From Talinum fruticosum (taxonomy: Eukaryota > Streptophyta > Magnoliopsida > Caryophyllales > Talinaceae): a DNA stretch of 64,000 bases. A program made the position numbers and the translations under genes. Of the stretch, positions 10,570 through 23,600 are shown in pieces. Location of the stretch: contig JAITYX010000083.1 in NCBI GenBank assembly GCA_021018815.1, positions 1,798,001 through 1,862,000 of the forward strand. Reading direction: 5' to 3'. Position 1 is the first letter of the stretch. Each line of letters starts with the position of its first letter. The notes below the pieces were generated by a model. The model was not told the origin of the DNA. It did no database searches and saw only the letters and a program-made list of their open reading frames with translations.

Positions 10570-13500
10570 ATGGGGGACATGGTTTTGGAGCTCGTGAAGG
10601 GGTCAGCTCAGTCCCTTCTGGAGGCTGCTGTTGCCCAAATTCACGGCGAGATTGTCCTGGTGTGGGGATTCAAGGATGATTTCAAGGCCTTCCAAAAGAA
10701 GCTGAGAGGGCTAAACGGCCTCTTATCCGGGGCGGGATCCAAATTAGGATCCGGGTCATCCGAATCGGAGAATGAGCTCCTGAAAGACTGGTTGGAGCAG
10801 GTAGGGGAAGTGGCATACCGAGCTGAGGACGTGGTGGATGAGTATGCCTATGAACTCCTCAAGCGCAAGCTTGCCTTGAGAGACATGAAGGGTATGAAGC
10901 CAATGCTCCGGTTGAAGACCAAGATTCGGTTCTTCTGCTTCTCTCGCTCCTCTAATCCTCTTCTGCTTCGCTTCAGAATGGCTCATAAGGTGAAGTCCTT
11001 GGGGGAATTCATTGCTGAGGTCTATGGTGAAGCTCAACGTCTCGGCATAAGACTTATCGATGTAGCTGCTGGTGTTGGTGCTGGTTCTTCTAGTACTCTG
11101 GCTGGCGCAGAGAAGGATCTCCGACTTGAGTTGCAAAGAGAGCAGGCAGATTGTTGGGATCTGGTAGGAAGGGACCATGACAAAGCCCAAATCATGGAAT
11201 GGCTGCTTCAGGCAAGTAAGAGCGACAAACTTCTTAATGTCATTGGAATCCATGGCATGGCAGGTATGTACCTAATTTTCATTTTGATAAATCCCTTGGC
11301 CATTACCATTTATATAATGGAGAAAGGAGTAATCGAACATGAGGCATAATATACTAGAACCTTAATCTTTATTATTACGCCAATACTTCATCTTCATTGA
11401 TACTCATGCATCTTTTTCTATAAAGACATTAGAAATTTACTTTAGTTGACGTACTCGAAAAGAGTAATATTATTAAATATGAATATGGTACATCATGCTA
11501 TACTATTAGGCTTGGTTTCACCAAGTCAAAAGTGTTGAATTTTAATATTGAATACGAACATGATATTTTGATAATTATACTAATTTTAAAAGCATTAATG
11601 TCGCCTAAATATAAATTAGGTCCAAGATAAAATGTCATAAATTTAAGGGCTAATAATTTGAACGTTTGGGGTGTTATGCAATATATCATACATGTAAGTG
11701 TCTAACGAGGAAATTGTTGCCTTCAATATTTCTTCTATTGTACACACTACAATAATAATGCTGGATGAAATAAGCTTTAGGTATTGTTTGTTGTTGAAAT
11801 CTTTTGAGCAACTAATACTTCCTGTAGGGGGTGTGTGGTTGTTAAACTTTCATTTATATATAGGTCAAAAGTTACCACATCTGATTCATAATCCTTGAGC
11901 ACATTAAGTTACACTGTTGTAATTAACCATAAACATGATAGTTTCCCCGAAAATGGACTTGGATTACAATATAACTTGCATAATTGATTCAGGTCTAGGA
12001 AAGACAACATTATGTCGAAGAATATATGAGACCGAAGAAGTAAATGAGTGGTTCAAAGAACGAATATGGATCTGTGTCTCTTATGATTTCGATTTCCAAC
12101 GATTGTTAAAAGGCATGATAGAGCAATCCGGCGAACAATCCACCATGTCGAGATATTGAAGCTATTAAAAAGAAAGTTCAAGATAAGTTGCAAGGGAAGA
12201 AGTATTTGCTTGTTCTGGATGATATTTGGACGACATTTGAAACAGCATGGGAGCCTCTAAGAGATTGTTTATTGTATTTTGGTGGATCCAAGGGTAGTGC
12301 AATTTTGGTAACCTCGCGTAATGAGAAAGTATTGGAAAAATTGGAGACATATGATGCGGATCCTAAGAAACCCATGGGTTATCCTCGCATTTACCCACTA
12401 CGCGGGTTATCGGAACCAGATAGTTGGTCTTTGCTCAAGCAAAGGGTTGGTGATGATTTGTCGAGATTCTATTAAGGAGTCTTTAGCAAGGAAAATGTTA
12501 GGCAAATGTAAGGGAGTGCCTTTAGCGATCAAAACAATTGCAAGCTTGCTGCGATCTCGGAAAGAGACATATCAATGGAAGGAGATCGAAGGAAGTGGCA
12601 TATGGAATGAAGTAGATGATATCACCTTGCCCTCGATCAGGTTAAGCTTCAAGTATCTTCCATCTGTTGCACTGAAAAGATGCTTCGTGTACTCGTGGGA
12701 TCTTTCAAGAAGACGAGGAAATTGAAAAGGATAAGTTGATCCAACTTTGGATGGCTCAGGGATTTCTTCTACATCCCCATCACGAAATGGAGCAAGTTGG
12801 CGAAGAATATTTTCATATTTTGATAAATAATTCCCTTTTTCAAGATTTAGAGTTTGATCATTTGGGTGACGTGTTGAGCTGTAAGATGCACGACGCTGTC
12901 CATGCTTTAGCCCGAGACCTTTCAAGAAACGACAATGCCTATCACTTGCGGCACCTATCGCTATTAAATTCTCAACAACAAAGTGCAGAAAATTTGGAGC
13001 ACGACAACAATTTGCGGACATTGTTCTTATCTTTCCAACCAATTAAGTTGGACAACTTCAAGATGGAGATGGTCAAGTGTTTGCGTGCCTTAAGCTTGGT
13101 TGGTGTTGGTCTAAAAGAGTTGCCAGATTCAATAGGTGAGCTAAAGCATTTGAGGTACTTAGATATAAGTTATAATGAAATCTCAAGTCTTCCTGATGGC
13201 TTTACCAAACTTTACAATTTGTATACCTTGAGAGTTTATCCTCTATACAATTTCCCTATGTTCCCAAAAGGATTCGATAAATTAGTCAATCTACGGCATA
13301 TCACAAGTGATGTTGTTGCGATGGGTATACCAGTTGGTTTGGGGATGCTAACTTGTCTCCAAACACTACCATCAATAGATGCAAGTGAAAATTGGGGCGG
13401 AAGGCTGAGTGAGCTGCGAGACTTTAACTAACCTTAAGGGAACATTAACGATCCGGAATCTCCAAAGTGTGGAAATTCGAGAAGCCGAGGTGGCGACATT

Positions 13501-14505
13501 AGGGATGAAGAAAAGCATAAACAGCTTAATTCTTTCGTTTGAGGGTGATAGTGATGATCGACTAGAAAATCGGAAGATGGTGCTAGAAGCTTTACAACCT
13601 CCTCCTGATTTGGCTTCCCTTAGAATTTTTGTTACTTTGCTAAGGCATTGCCACAATGGATGTTGGAGATGCGAGGTATGGAGGCTCACCTCTTAAACAC
13701 CTTGTGTATCTTAAGATTTACAGCTTCACGAGAGTCGAGCATTGCACTATGTCACTGAAGAACTTAATTGCTCTAAAGGAACTACGGATTGAATCTTGCG
13801 ATAATATGATATTTTTCCCAAAACATATAGAGTGTGTCACATCCCTCCAGGAAGCTGTACTTGGTTGATTGTAAGAAAATGCAAAACCTTGTTGCCGATC
13901 CGACTCCTTTGGTCAACCTTCGAGAGTTAGAGATTAGGTTTTGTGTAAACATGACTAGTTTACCAATTGGGCTATTAAGTCTCCCAAGGCTTGAGAGTGC
14001 AGAGCTTGGTCCATTTAACCTAGAGCTGGATTCATTCCCTTTTCCACATGCCAATTATGAGTACTTGTAATGTACTACCTGGTGGTTTGAATGAGAATAG
14101 GAGAAACCAATTCCCAAGGATAACGACCTCTAAAGAAAGAACAATGATGAGGAGTATGAAATCCCTTGTGAAGCTACAATTAAATGGGTATGGAATGGAT
14201 AAAGTAAAGAGCCTCCCCAACCCAATCCAGTATCTCCATCAACTTAAATCCCTCGTCATATGGTCCTTTTATGGTTTGGAATCGCTGCCAGAATGGCTAG
14301 GAAACTTGACATCTTTGCGTGAGTTGGAGCTTCGGTTTTGCAAAATCTCAAGTGTTTGCCGTCACATGCCACCATGGGACATCTCAAGCAATTAGTGAGG
14401 GTAGAAATCCAGAGATGCAACTTGTTAAAGGACGCAATTCTTGATAAGGAAAGAGGAACAGAGTGGTCTAAAATCGAACACATTCCTGACGTCATTATTA
14501 GGTGA
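10570..14505 (+). pseudogene. CC-NB-ARC-LRR immune receptor, copy B (frameshifted as sequenced)
   Basis: Same two-exon layout as copy A: exon 1 10570-11263 (coiled coil with AEDVVDE), intron 11264-11992 inside the P-loop, exon 2 11993-14505. Here the region after the P-loop reads cleanly (ERIWICVSYDFDFQR), lacking the extra C of copies A and C. Other breaks are specific to B: extra bases near 12151, 12463 and 13418, each where copies A and C have one base fewer, plus breaks near 12692, 13630-13680, 13855 and 14066. LRR residues differ from A and C at many sites, for example YNFPMFPKGF and a shorter loop near 13310. The native frame ends IEHIPDVIIR then TGA at 14503. RNBS-D reads RCFVYS, then shifts. 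MHD (KMHDAV) is intact. Confidence 0.86.
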
Positions 14506-15990
14506 GCCGGATTCGGGTGAGTAATGTAACTAATTTTTCTCTTTTTTTTTGAGAAATTAGCGAATAAAAGATTGTTCTTTGCTTATTTTTTTCCTTTTTT
14601 CTTTTCCTTGTAAGACTTTAAAGTCGATCAATAAAGTTTACAAATATTTATGTTAATCAATCTAATAAAAAGATATCGTCTGTTACGACATTTGACCATC
14701 TCACATTAACATTAGAGACTAGTGAGATATTTATTAGAGGAGAATTAAATTATCAAACTTGTATTTGAAAAGGAGAAAAATGGTGTAGATAATAATCTTA
14801 TGTGTTGTTTTCAATTCACAGTGAAGGTGAACATAAAGAAAGCAGACTGCACATAAGTAAAGGAAAGCGGAATACTGAACTTTCCAACTACATTTGATAA
14901 AAGGTAATTTTCATGCTAGCATATTAGACTAGTTTCGACACTTTATTACTTGTTTTTCTAAGTTTTTACTGCTTCTTAAGAATTACCCCTGAACTTTTGC
15001 AAAATATTTTCAGGAAATTCAGATAATACTGCTCAAGTTTTTGATGGGCCCCGAGACACTACTGTCATCAAGGAACAAGTTAAGATGAATTCCATCATAA
15101 ACTCCCTTGCTGTTTTTTCAGTTTTCGAAAGGGAACTCTCTAACTTTCAATTAATAATGTGCTTTAGTAGCATTGTACGCAGCAAGTTATCCAGTTAATT
15201 TCAATAGCGAAAACTAAGGGTGTAGTGAACCAATTTGACTTGATCAGAACAGAAAAACTGAAAAGAACCAAGACCTAAAATGATCTAAAAGAAATTGACC
15301 TACCTGAACTTAGCCTTAAACAAAGAGTTTCCAAAATCTGCTCTTTATCACAAATCTCCATGTCATAGGTGTAATTCTTCTATATTGCTTTTAGATGACT
15401 TCATCTCAATATGTATGATGATCTGACTTTAATCCAAAATCAACCTCGCCCAAACCTCAACTTGGATAATTTGTCTGCAGAGATTTACGCACCCTGTCAT
15501 AATCTAATCACTACTTGCGTTATTGTCTCTCTTTCTCTCTATCATCATATATGGTTTAGATGTTGTTTTGCTATCATCCAAGATCTTGAGAGGAGCAAGA
15601 GGGTAACAAAAGGTGAGAAATATTGCATCTTTCTTGAGCATCAAATACTCGAACAAATCAGATATTTGGCAATATATTTACAGAACGTCTTATTCGTACC
15701 TGGGAATATTCGTTCCCCGCCATATATCAACAGATGGTTGACCAACAGAAAAATATGGGGAATCTTATGAGCCTAATATTTCTCTATCTCTCGTGAGAGT
15801 ATATGCTCGTAGGAGCACTTAAAATTTTTTATATGTTTATCAATTTACTTCACTTGATTAGAAGTTTGAGTTATATCCTTGAGTGATGATTTGAGTAGAA
15901 AGAACTGATTTTGAGGAATTACAAATTGTGCTACAGTGTACAATTTATCTTTATTAAGATGGAAATTGGAAGAACCATTCTTGTTATATG
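14506..15990. other. NLR copy B 3' flank
   Basis: Matches 6061-7575 of block A. No gene is seen; a 119-codon open frame at 15411-15770 is not conserved as an open frame in copies A and C and has no recognisable domain. The stretch ends abruptly at the junction with KJC1 intron 6. Confidence 0.5.
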
Positions 15991-17623
15991 TCATCTTTCT
16001 ATTTGGAGTTTCCCATTAGTTATCAGCTCTGGTATCTTGAACTTTCAACGAGTGTAGGTTTTGGCAGAGTCTGCCAGCCAGTTTGGTGAATTGGTTGCCG
16101 ATCCCAACACCAACGAGGTTTTGCATTACACTGAGAAGCCTGAAACTTTTGTATGTGCACCATCCTGTCTTTGAGTTTAGCATTTTCTTTAATGATTTTA
16201 GAGCATTAGATACTTTAAACAACAATTCATTGGAACTTCGAATGTTATTTGTTTCTTCGTGCTTCAATTTGTTCTGATATGGATGTACTCTGCAGGTCAG
16301 TGATAAAATAAATTGTGGGGTGTATGTGTTCACACCAGACATATTTAATGCCATCCAAGATGTATCAACCCATCGGAAAGACACTGGTGAGTTAACTAGA
16401 ATTCTCATCCTCTTTGATTTCTTGATCCTGCAATTGTGTTTGGCATTCAAAATTCTGTCGGTGGCATCTTCAGCAGGGAGGGGGCGGGATGAGATATTGC
16501 ACTCTGTTTTCAGTAGTCTCCAAGTGTAGGATTAAGAGAATTAATATTAAATTTGAATGGAATCGATGGATATGTGGAACTCATTGACCCTCTGGTATGA
16601 CTTTAGAAGGCTGGAAACCCATTGTTCTGACATCTTCTATGAGGAGATCACTAAAGTCTTTATCCTTCTTTTCACTGGTTGGTAGATTGCTTTGAAAATT
16701 GCATATCCTTGATTAAACCCTCACATTGCTCAAAGATTACACCTTACCAGCAGGAATTCTATGGGGTCAGCTATCGTAGGTTCAATCTATCACAGATACA
16801 GGATATTGCAGTAGACTTGCAAACTCCTTCATCTGTTGTCCTATGATATATACTAAACAAATATATCTTTTTTCATGCACTGAAAATTTTAACTCTTCTT
16901 TTAACGTACTAGATCTTCCCTTCGCTAAAGCTCTTACTCTTAATTGCATTACTGGAAACCAACTATTCTGCAAGTGAAAAAGCTCATCGCTGGATGTCAG
17001 AGCTGATATGGATGTATCTCTAATAATGATTTGTTAATGAGAAATTTTTTTTTAATTTTTTTTAAGCTGGTGTTTTCTGAACCCATGTCTGATCACCAGA
17101 TTAGGACACAATGTTGAACAACATAGACTGCATGTGTGATTGGGTTGAAGCATTGAACTATAATCTTCATTGTCTTTCCTAACGCAGATGGCATTACTAC
17201 TGGAAGCACATATAGTATTGCCAGATGCCAACGGATATATTAGATATTTTCGATTTGATTATATATGAATGATGAGGATGATGGAAACATATATTTTGGT
17301 GACTAATGTTTTTATTGGAAATACTATATTTACGTTCTATATTCCCTGCAGCCAATTTGAGACATGTAACCAGCTTTGAAGCTCTCCAATCTGCAACAAA
17401 GTATTATTCTTCTCTTGGCATTTTGTTTTTTGTTTCAATTTACATATTATAGCTCATAGTTTTTCGTGAATTTTGGTGGTTTAGTGTATTGCAATTGCTA
17501 TCTTTGTGGGTCTAATATAATTATTGGACCTTTAATCTTTAACTGTTATGGAATTTACCCTGCAATTTCAGGTTGCAAGAGGGTTTCATGCGGTTTAAAA
17601 AACTACTTGTCCTAGTAGGATAT
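15991..17623 (+). pseudogene. KJC1 3'-side fragment (introns 6-9, exons 7-9)
   Basis: Collinear with 28776 to about 30441 of the intact KJC1 gene. Exons 7 (16058-16150), 8 (16296-16386) and 9 (17352-17400) keep their lengths (93, 91 and 49 nt) and flanking AG/GT sites, and encode [27 protein letters not shown] and [16 protein letters not shown]. Exon 9 has R to H against the intact gene. Exons 1-6 and 10-15 are absent. Intron 9 has lost about 26 bp near 17575, just before the LTR. It has no start, promoter or stop of its own. Splicing exon 9 (ending two bases into a codon) to the HIG1 exon downstream would be out of frame, so no fusion protein is expected. Confidence 0.92.
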
Positions 17624-18059
17624 TGATGTAGGACGCTTTGAAAGCAATTCTTACAAAGGATAAATGTAGGACTCTTTAAGAGCAATTCCTAAGGGAAGAG
17701 ATGACTCACACAGGACAAATCAATTTCACATAGAGAAATTCAAAACTCAATATCAATTCTTATTAATAGCATGAATTCTCCAATTACATAAAGGGGTTTA
17801 TATAGTTAAAAGATTAATTAATATTAGGAAACCTAAACATAAGATATAGAATATAAAAAGATAGAATATATAACCTAATATTATCCTAATGGATTAGGAA
17901 ACTAAATCTTGATAAAATACTACTAAATATCTTTATTTTGTCTATATTAAAAAATGTCTAAAAATAAACCTACGAAAATAATAAAAATAACAAAATATAT
18001 TTCACATATACTAATATAGAGATATATTCAGATCTCTCCTTTATTCTTATCTTGCATCA
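17624..18059 (+). mobile_element. Solitary LTR at a recombination junction
   Basis: Starts TGATGTAGGA and ends CTTGCATCA (TG...CA, inverted ends TGATG/CATCA). It aligns along its length with the LTR at 30442-30859. The 5' flank is KJC1 intron 9 (gatat); the 3' flank is ttctc, HIG1 intron sequence. There is no target-site duplication, so it is a junction product rather than a simple insertion. Confidence 0.85.
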
Positions 18060-18164
18060 TTCTCCCCGGTTGCACCATGTCTTATAGTTTGTCTTTTGGT
18101 TGATGTTCTATGCCCATTTGCCTACACCGACATCCTGATGACTTTCAATTTGACATTTTTTCAG

Positions 18165-18352
18165 GTGCCTTGATGACTGCTGGAGTTTTGACGGCAGGAC
18201 TACTAAGTTTTAGGCAAGGCAATTCACAGTTGGGTCAGAAATTGATGAGAGCCCGTGTTGTCGTCCAAGGTGCCACAGTTGCACTTATGGTTGGAACAGC
18301 TTCCTACTATGGAGATAGCTTCCCCAAGTTCCCCAAATTCCCCGGCTTTTGA
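18165..18352 (+). CDS. HIG1-domain (hypoxia-induced/RCF1-type) protein, last exon only
   Basis: The last exon of a small mitochondrial inner-membrane protein of the HIG1 family, which includes respiratory supercomplex factors of cytochrome c oxidase. The acceptor is ttttttcag at 18164. The exon completes a codon and reads ALMTAGVLTAGLLSFRQGN, then the QLGQKLMRARVVVQGATVAL signature and a second hydrophobic stretch, ending YGDSFPKFPKFPGF and TGA at 18350-18352. The two hydrophobic helices around a QxxMRARVxxQG loop are the hallmark of HIG1. An AATAAA poly(A) signal follows at 18419-18424. The upstream intron is cut after about 105 bp by the LTR at 17624-18059, so all earlier exons are missing. 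This is a 3' fragment brought in by the duplication; the parent gene is presumably left of the window. Confidence 0.85.
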
Positions 18353-20402
18353 AGTTAACACACATTTTATCCTCTGTTTGGGAGTTCCATTTACATAGAT
18401 CTGAAGAAAGTGTAATGTAATAAACTATGACGATCATTCTCGCTACTACCTGGGCCAATTTCAGGGTCTTGCTGGAAGTTTTTGCAGAGGAGATTCTGCT
18501 GAATGAGTTTAGTCATTGCTCGCGAGAATATTTGAGCTAGCTCGGTGCCATATTCGAAGCAATAATCAGCTTTGGAAGAGCTCAAGTTTGCTCAAAAGTG
18601 AGATCAATTTTACGATTTATGGAGGTTGATTTACAATATATTTTTACAATTTTAATACAGTGATTATATATATGAGCTGATGTTAGAGACAGAAATTTGA
18701 GTGCATTAAACTTATCAACCAATTTCTTAAGTCTGATTTTATCAATTCATGCTTTGACGTCCCAAATAGGCTGATGATGAAAGGCTGATGCTGAGGAATG
18801 ATTGATGACAAATGAGTATTTCAGGATAGCAAGTTTTTCACAAGTAATTTTTTTTTTTTAAAAAAACCCATTATTTGATATTATATTATATCAATGCTAG
18901 ATATCGTGAAGGTTTTTCCTTGTTTTTTGGTGCTATTTTTTAAAAAAATCATTAGTGGATTGAAAACATAAGAATATAATAAAATGTATTACTTATTTAT
19001 TATCTAACAATTTTCTTTATAACTTCTTCCTATTCTTTCTTCCTTAGTTGAGAAGAACAAGCTCTTAATGTGATGTTTGATTAGATATGACATAATCAAC
19101 TTTTTAATATAATCATGATTACGTACTTTTTTTGAAGGACATGATTACGTACTTTGTAATAATATTAATCGTGTCAATATAAAATTTTCATACAACAAAA
19201 CAAGGTAATGAAAATACGGTTATAAATATATTTTTGTTGCAAAAATTAATTACATGAAATAAGTGCTTAATGCCCTGTTCTTTTAGCTATAAGGGGTTAC
19301 ACGGGTTTTGTAATAGTTTGTAAACAAGCTGTAACAAGTTTGAAAATCTGTAAAACAATTGTAATTATAATTGTATACGATGTCGAGTGTAATAAGCGAG
19401 TTGTAAGAATCTGTGAAAGATATAAAAAGTTACAACATTATAAATTAAAATTGAAGAAAACATGACCTAATAGAAAATAATAGTGCAAAAGAATGAGAAA
19501 AACAATATGAAGAGGATGCAGCCACTCAAGGACAATCAATCAATAAGCTACTGTGTAAAGTTATTTTTTTTAACAAAAATTATATTTACAAATTTTTTTT
19601 TTTTTGCACATTTATGAACATAAACTGTAATTTTTTCATAACAAAAAATCAAATTTTGCTGTTTCTGATTTTGTAGGTGTGTTCTTACAGATCTTATTTG
19701 TTGTGTGATATTTTTTCCCCTTTGTTTTACACAAGAATATAATTTACTATGGTATCCTCTTACAACTTCGCAATAATATAAATATTACTTCATATGTCAT
19801 GAAAATTGGACCGCCTAAAAATACATATTTTTTCGAAATTTTTGAAGGTATAACCAAACAAAATCAGATCATACCATAAACTTTTTCCCTGAGCTCCCAA
19901 CACTGTTTATTTTCTATATTTAAATGTTGATTATTGTGTGAAAAACTAGGACTAAAATAACTTAGTTTTCATCCCCTATGTTGATTACTGTAGATATCGA
20001 AGGAGGTTGGGAAAAATGTTATCATATAGCAGATCCCCATGATGTTTAGGTTAGTGGCTAACCAGGTTCCTACTAGAAGAACCTCTTAACAATAAACCTT
20101 ACCTCCCGAAAGAAAAACAAAAGACCATAGGGTTCAATGTGTATTGGGGTATTTTTAGATGAAAAAGAAAAGGATAACAAAGTAAAGTAGCATTTTTAAA
20201 TATTTGAGAAGGTTAAGTGGTATTTTTGAACAAAACTACGTAGATGATTGATAAATTAGTAGAAGTTAAGTTATCCGATTTATCTTATATGACACAACAC
20301 ACATTATTATATTCTCTTATACATAATTCTTAATCATAAGTTACACGGTAAGAATACTGTTTTTTTTTTTTTTTTTTTCGTCGATTCTTTTTGTAATATT
20401 CT

Positions 20403-20410
20403 TATATAAG
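20403..20410 (+). promoter_or_regulatory. Candidate TATA box of NLR copy C
   Basis: TATATAAG 219 bp before the ATG at 20622, in the same context as copy A, following a longer poly-T run. Confidence 0.4.
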
Positions 20411-20621
20411 GAGTTGAAGTTAGAATATATCCTTGGTAATTTCCTTGGAGAGTGAGTAAGCATCATCAACTTTAGTTTTCTTAACAACGACTTCATGTAC
20501 TTATTGTACTAGTATAAATTGAATTCTGTATGCCATTTACCAGCCAGTCACAATACACTATCTTTCTGTTGAATTAATTAATCTCACGTAACTTTGGTTA
20601 TCATTGCGTTACATTCAAAAC

Positions 20622-23600
20622 ATGGGGGACATGGTTTCGGAGCTCGTGAAGGGGTCAGCTCAGTCCCTTCTGGAGGCTGCTGTTGCCCAAATTCACGGCG
20701 AGATTGTCCTGGTGTGGGGATTCAAGGATGATTTCAAGGCCTTCCAAAAGAAGCTGAGAGGGCTAAACGGCCTCTTATCCGGGGCGGGATCCAAATTAGG
20801 ATCCGGGTCATCCGAATCGGAGAATGAGCTCCTGAAAGACTGGTTGGAGCAGGTAGGGGAAGTGGCATACCGAGCTGAGGACGTGGTGGATGAGTATGCC
20901 TATGAACTCCTCAAGCGCAAGCTTGCCTTGAGAGACATGAAGGGTATGAAGCCAATGCTCCGGTTGAAGACCAAGATTCGGTTCTTCTGCTTCTCTCGCT
21001 CCTCTAATCCTCTTCTGCTTCGCTTCAGAATGGCTCATAAGGTGAAGTCCTTAGGGGAATCCATTGCTGAGGTCTATGGTGAAGCTCAACGTCTCGGCAT
21101 AAGACTTATCGATGTAGCTGCTGGTGTTGGTGCTGGTTCTTCTAGTACTCTGGCTGGCGCAGAGAAGGATCTCCGACTTGAGTTGCAAAGAGAGCAGGCA
21201 GATTGTTGGGATCTGGTAGGAAGGGACCATGACAAAGCCCAAATCATGGAATGGCTGCTTCAGGCCAGTAAGAGCGACAAACTTCTTAATGTCATTGGAA
21301 TCCATGGCATGGCAGGTATGTACCTAATTTTCATTTTGATAAATCCCTTGGCCATTACCATTTATATATTGGAGAAAGGAGTAATCGAACATGAGACATA
21401 ATATATTAGAACCTTAATCTTTACTATTACGCCAATACTTCATCTTCATTGATACTCATGCATCTTTTTCTATAAAGACATTAGGAATTTACTTTTGTTG
21501 ACGTACTCGAAAAGAGTTTAATATTATTGAATATGAATATGGTACATCATGCTATACTATTAGGCTTTGTTTCACCAAGTCAAAAGTGCTGAATTTTAAT
21601 ATTGAATACGAATATGATATTTTGATAATTATACTAATTTTAAAAGCATTAATGTCGTCTAAATATAAATTAGGTCCAAGATAAAATGTCATAAATTTAA
21701 GGGCTAATAATTTGAACGTTTGGGGTGTTATGCAATATATCATACATGTAGGTGTCTAACAAGGACATTGTTGCCTTCAATATTTCTTCTATTGTACACA
21801 CTACAATAATAATGCTGGATGAAAATTATTTGTTGTTGAAATCTTTTGAGCAACTAATACTTCCTGTAGGGGTGCATGGTTGTTAAACTTTCATTTATAT
21901 ATAGGTCAAAAGTTACCACAACTGATTCATAATCCTTGAGCACATTAAGTTATACTTGTTGTAATTAACCATAAACATGATAGTTTCCCTGAAAATGGAC
22001 TTGGATTACAATATAACTTGCATAATTGATTCAGGTCTAGGAAAGACAACATTATGTCGAAGAATATATCAGACCGAAGAAGTAAATGAGTGGTTCAAAG
22101 AACGAATCTGGATCTCGTGTCTCTCATGATTTTGATTTCCAACGATTGTTAAAAGGCATGATTGAGCAATCCGGCGAACAATCCACCATGTCGGATATTG
22201 AAGCTATTAAAAAGAAAGTTCGAGATAAGTTGCAAGGGAAGAAGTATTTGCTTGTTCCGGATGATATTTGGACGACATTTGAAACAGCATGGGAGCCTCT
22301 AAGAGATTGTTTATTGTATTTTGGTGGATCCAAGGGTAGTGCAATTTTGGTAACCTCGCGTAATGTGAAAGTATTGGAAAAATTGGAGACATTTGATGCG
22401 GATCCTAAGAAACCCATGGATTATCCTCGCATTTACCCACTACGCGGGTTATCGGAACCGAGATAGTTGGTCTTTGCTCAAGCAAAGGGTTGGTGATGAT
22501 TTGTCAGATTCTATTAAGGAGTCTTTAGCAAGGAAAATGTTAGGAAAATGTAAGGGAGTGCCTTTAGCGATCAAAACAATTGCAAGCTTGCTGCGATCTC
22601 GGAAAGAGACATATCAATGGAAGGAGATTGAAGAAAGTGGCATATGGAATGAAGTAGATGATATCACCTTGCCCTCGATCAGGTTAAGCTTCAAGTATCT
22701 TCCATCTGTTGCACTTGAAAAGATGCTTCGTGTACTTGTGGGATCTTTCAAGAAGACGAGAAAATTCAAAAGGATAAGTTGATCCAACTTTGGATGGCTC
22801 GGGGATTTCTTCTACATCCTCATCACGATATGGAGCAAGTTGGCGAAGAATATTTTCATATTTTGATAAATAATTCCCTTTTTCAAGATTTAGAGTTTGA
22901 TAAGTGGGGCGACTTGTTGAGCTGTAAGATGCACGACGCTGTCCATGCTTTAGCCCGAGACCTTTCAAGAAACGACATTGCCTACCACGTGCGGCACCTA
23001 TCTCTATTAGATTCTCAACAACAAAGTGCAGAAAAGTTGGAGCACAACAACAATTTGCGGACATTGTTCTTATCATTCCATCCAAGTAAGTTGGACAACT
23101 TCAAGATGGAGATGGTCAAGTGTTTGCGTGCCTTAAGCTTGGTTCGTGTTGGTCCGAAAGAGTTGCCAGATTCAATAGGTGAGCTAAAGCATTTGAAGTA
23201 CTTAGATATAAGTGCTAATGAAATCTCAAGTCTTCCTGATGGGTTTACCAAACTTTACAATTTGTATACCTTGAGAGTTCGTCCGACAGGCATGTTCCCC
23301 AAGTTCCCAAAAGGATTCGATAAATTAGTCAATCTACGACATATCACATCAAGTGTTTTTGATGAGATGGATATACCAGTTGGTTTGGGGATGCTAACTT
23401 GTCTCCAAACACTACCACCAATATATGCAAGTAAAAATTGGGGCGGACGGCTGAGTGAGCTGCAGACTTTAACTAACCTTAAGGGAAAATTAATGATCTC
23501 TAGTCTGCGAAGTGTGGAAATTCGAGAAGCCGAGGTGGTAACATTAGGGATGAAGAAAAGCATAAACAGCTTGATTCTTAAGTTTGGTGGTGGTAGTGGT

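Larger units (their letters stand above)
10345..15990 (+). repeat. Segmental duplication block B
   Basis: Collinear with 1895-7575 (block A) and about 20385-26070 (block C), but with more substitutions, especially in the LRR-coding part. It starts just upstream of the TATATAAG box and ends at ttgttatatg (15990), where the sequence switches to KJC1 intron 6. The MITE found downstream of copies A and C is missing because the block is cut before it. Confidence 0.9.

Noticed and set aside
17352..18352. Possible chimeric gene: KJC1 exon 9 spliced to the HIG1 last exon
   Set aside because: Exon 9 ends two bases into a codon while the HIG1 exon needs one leading base, so the join is out of frame; there is also no start codon or promoter on the KJC1 fragment.
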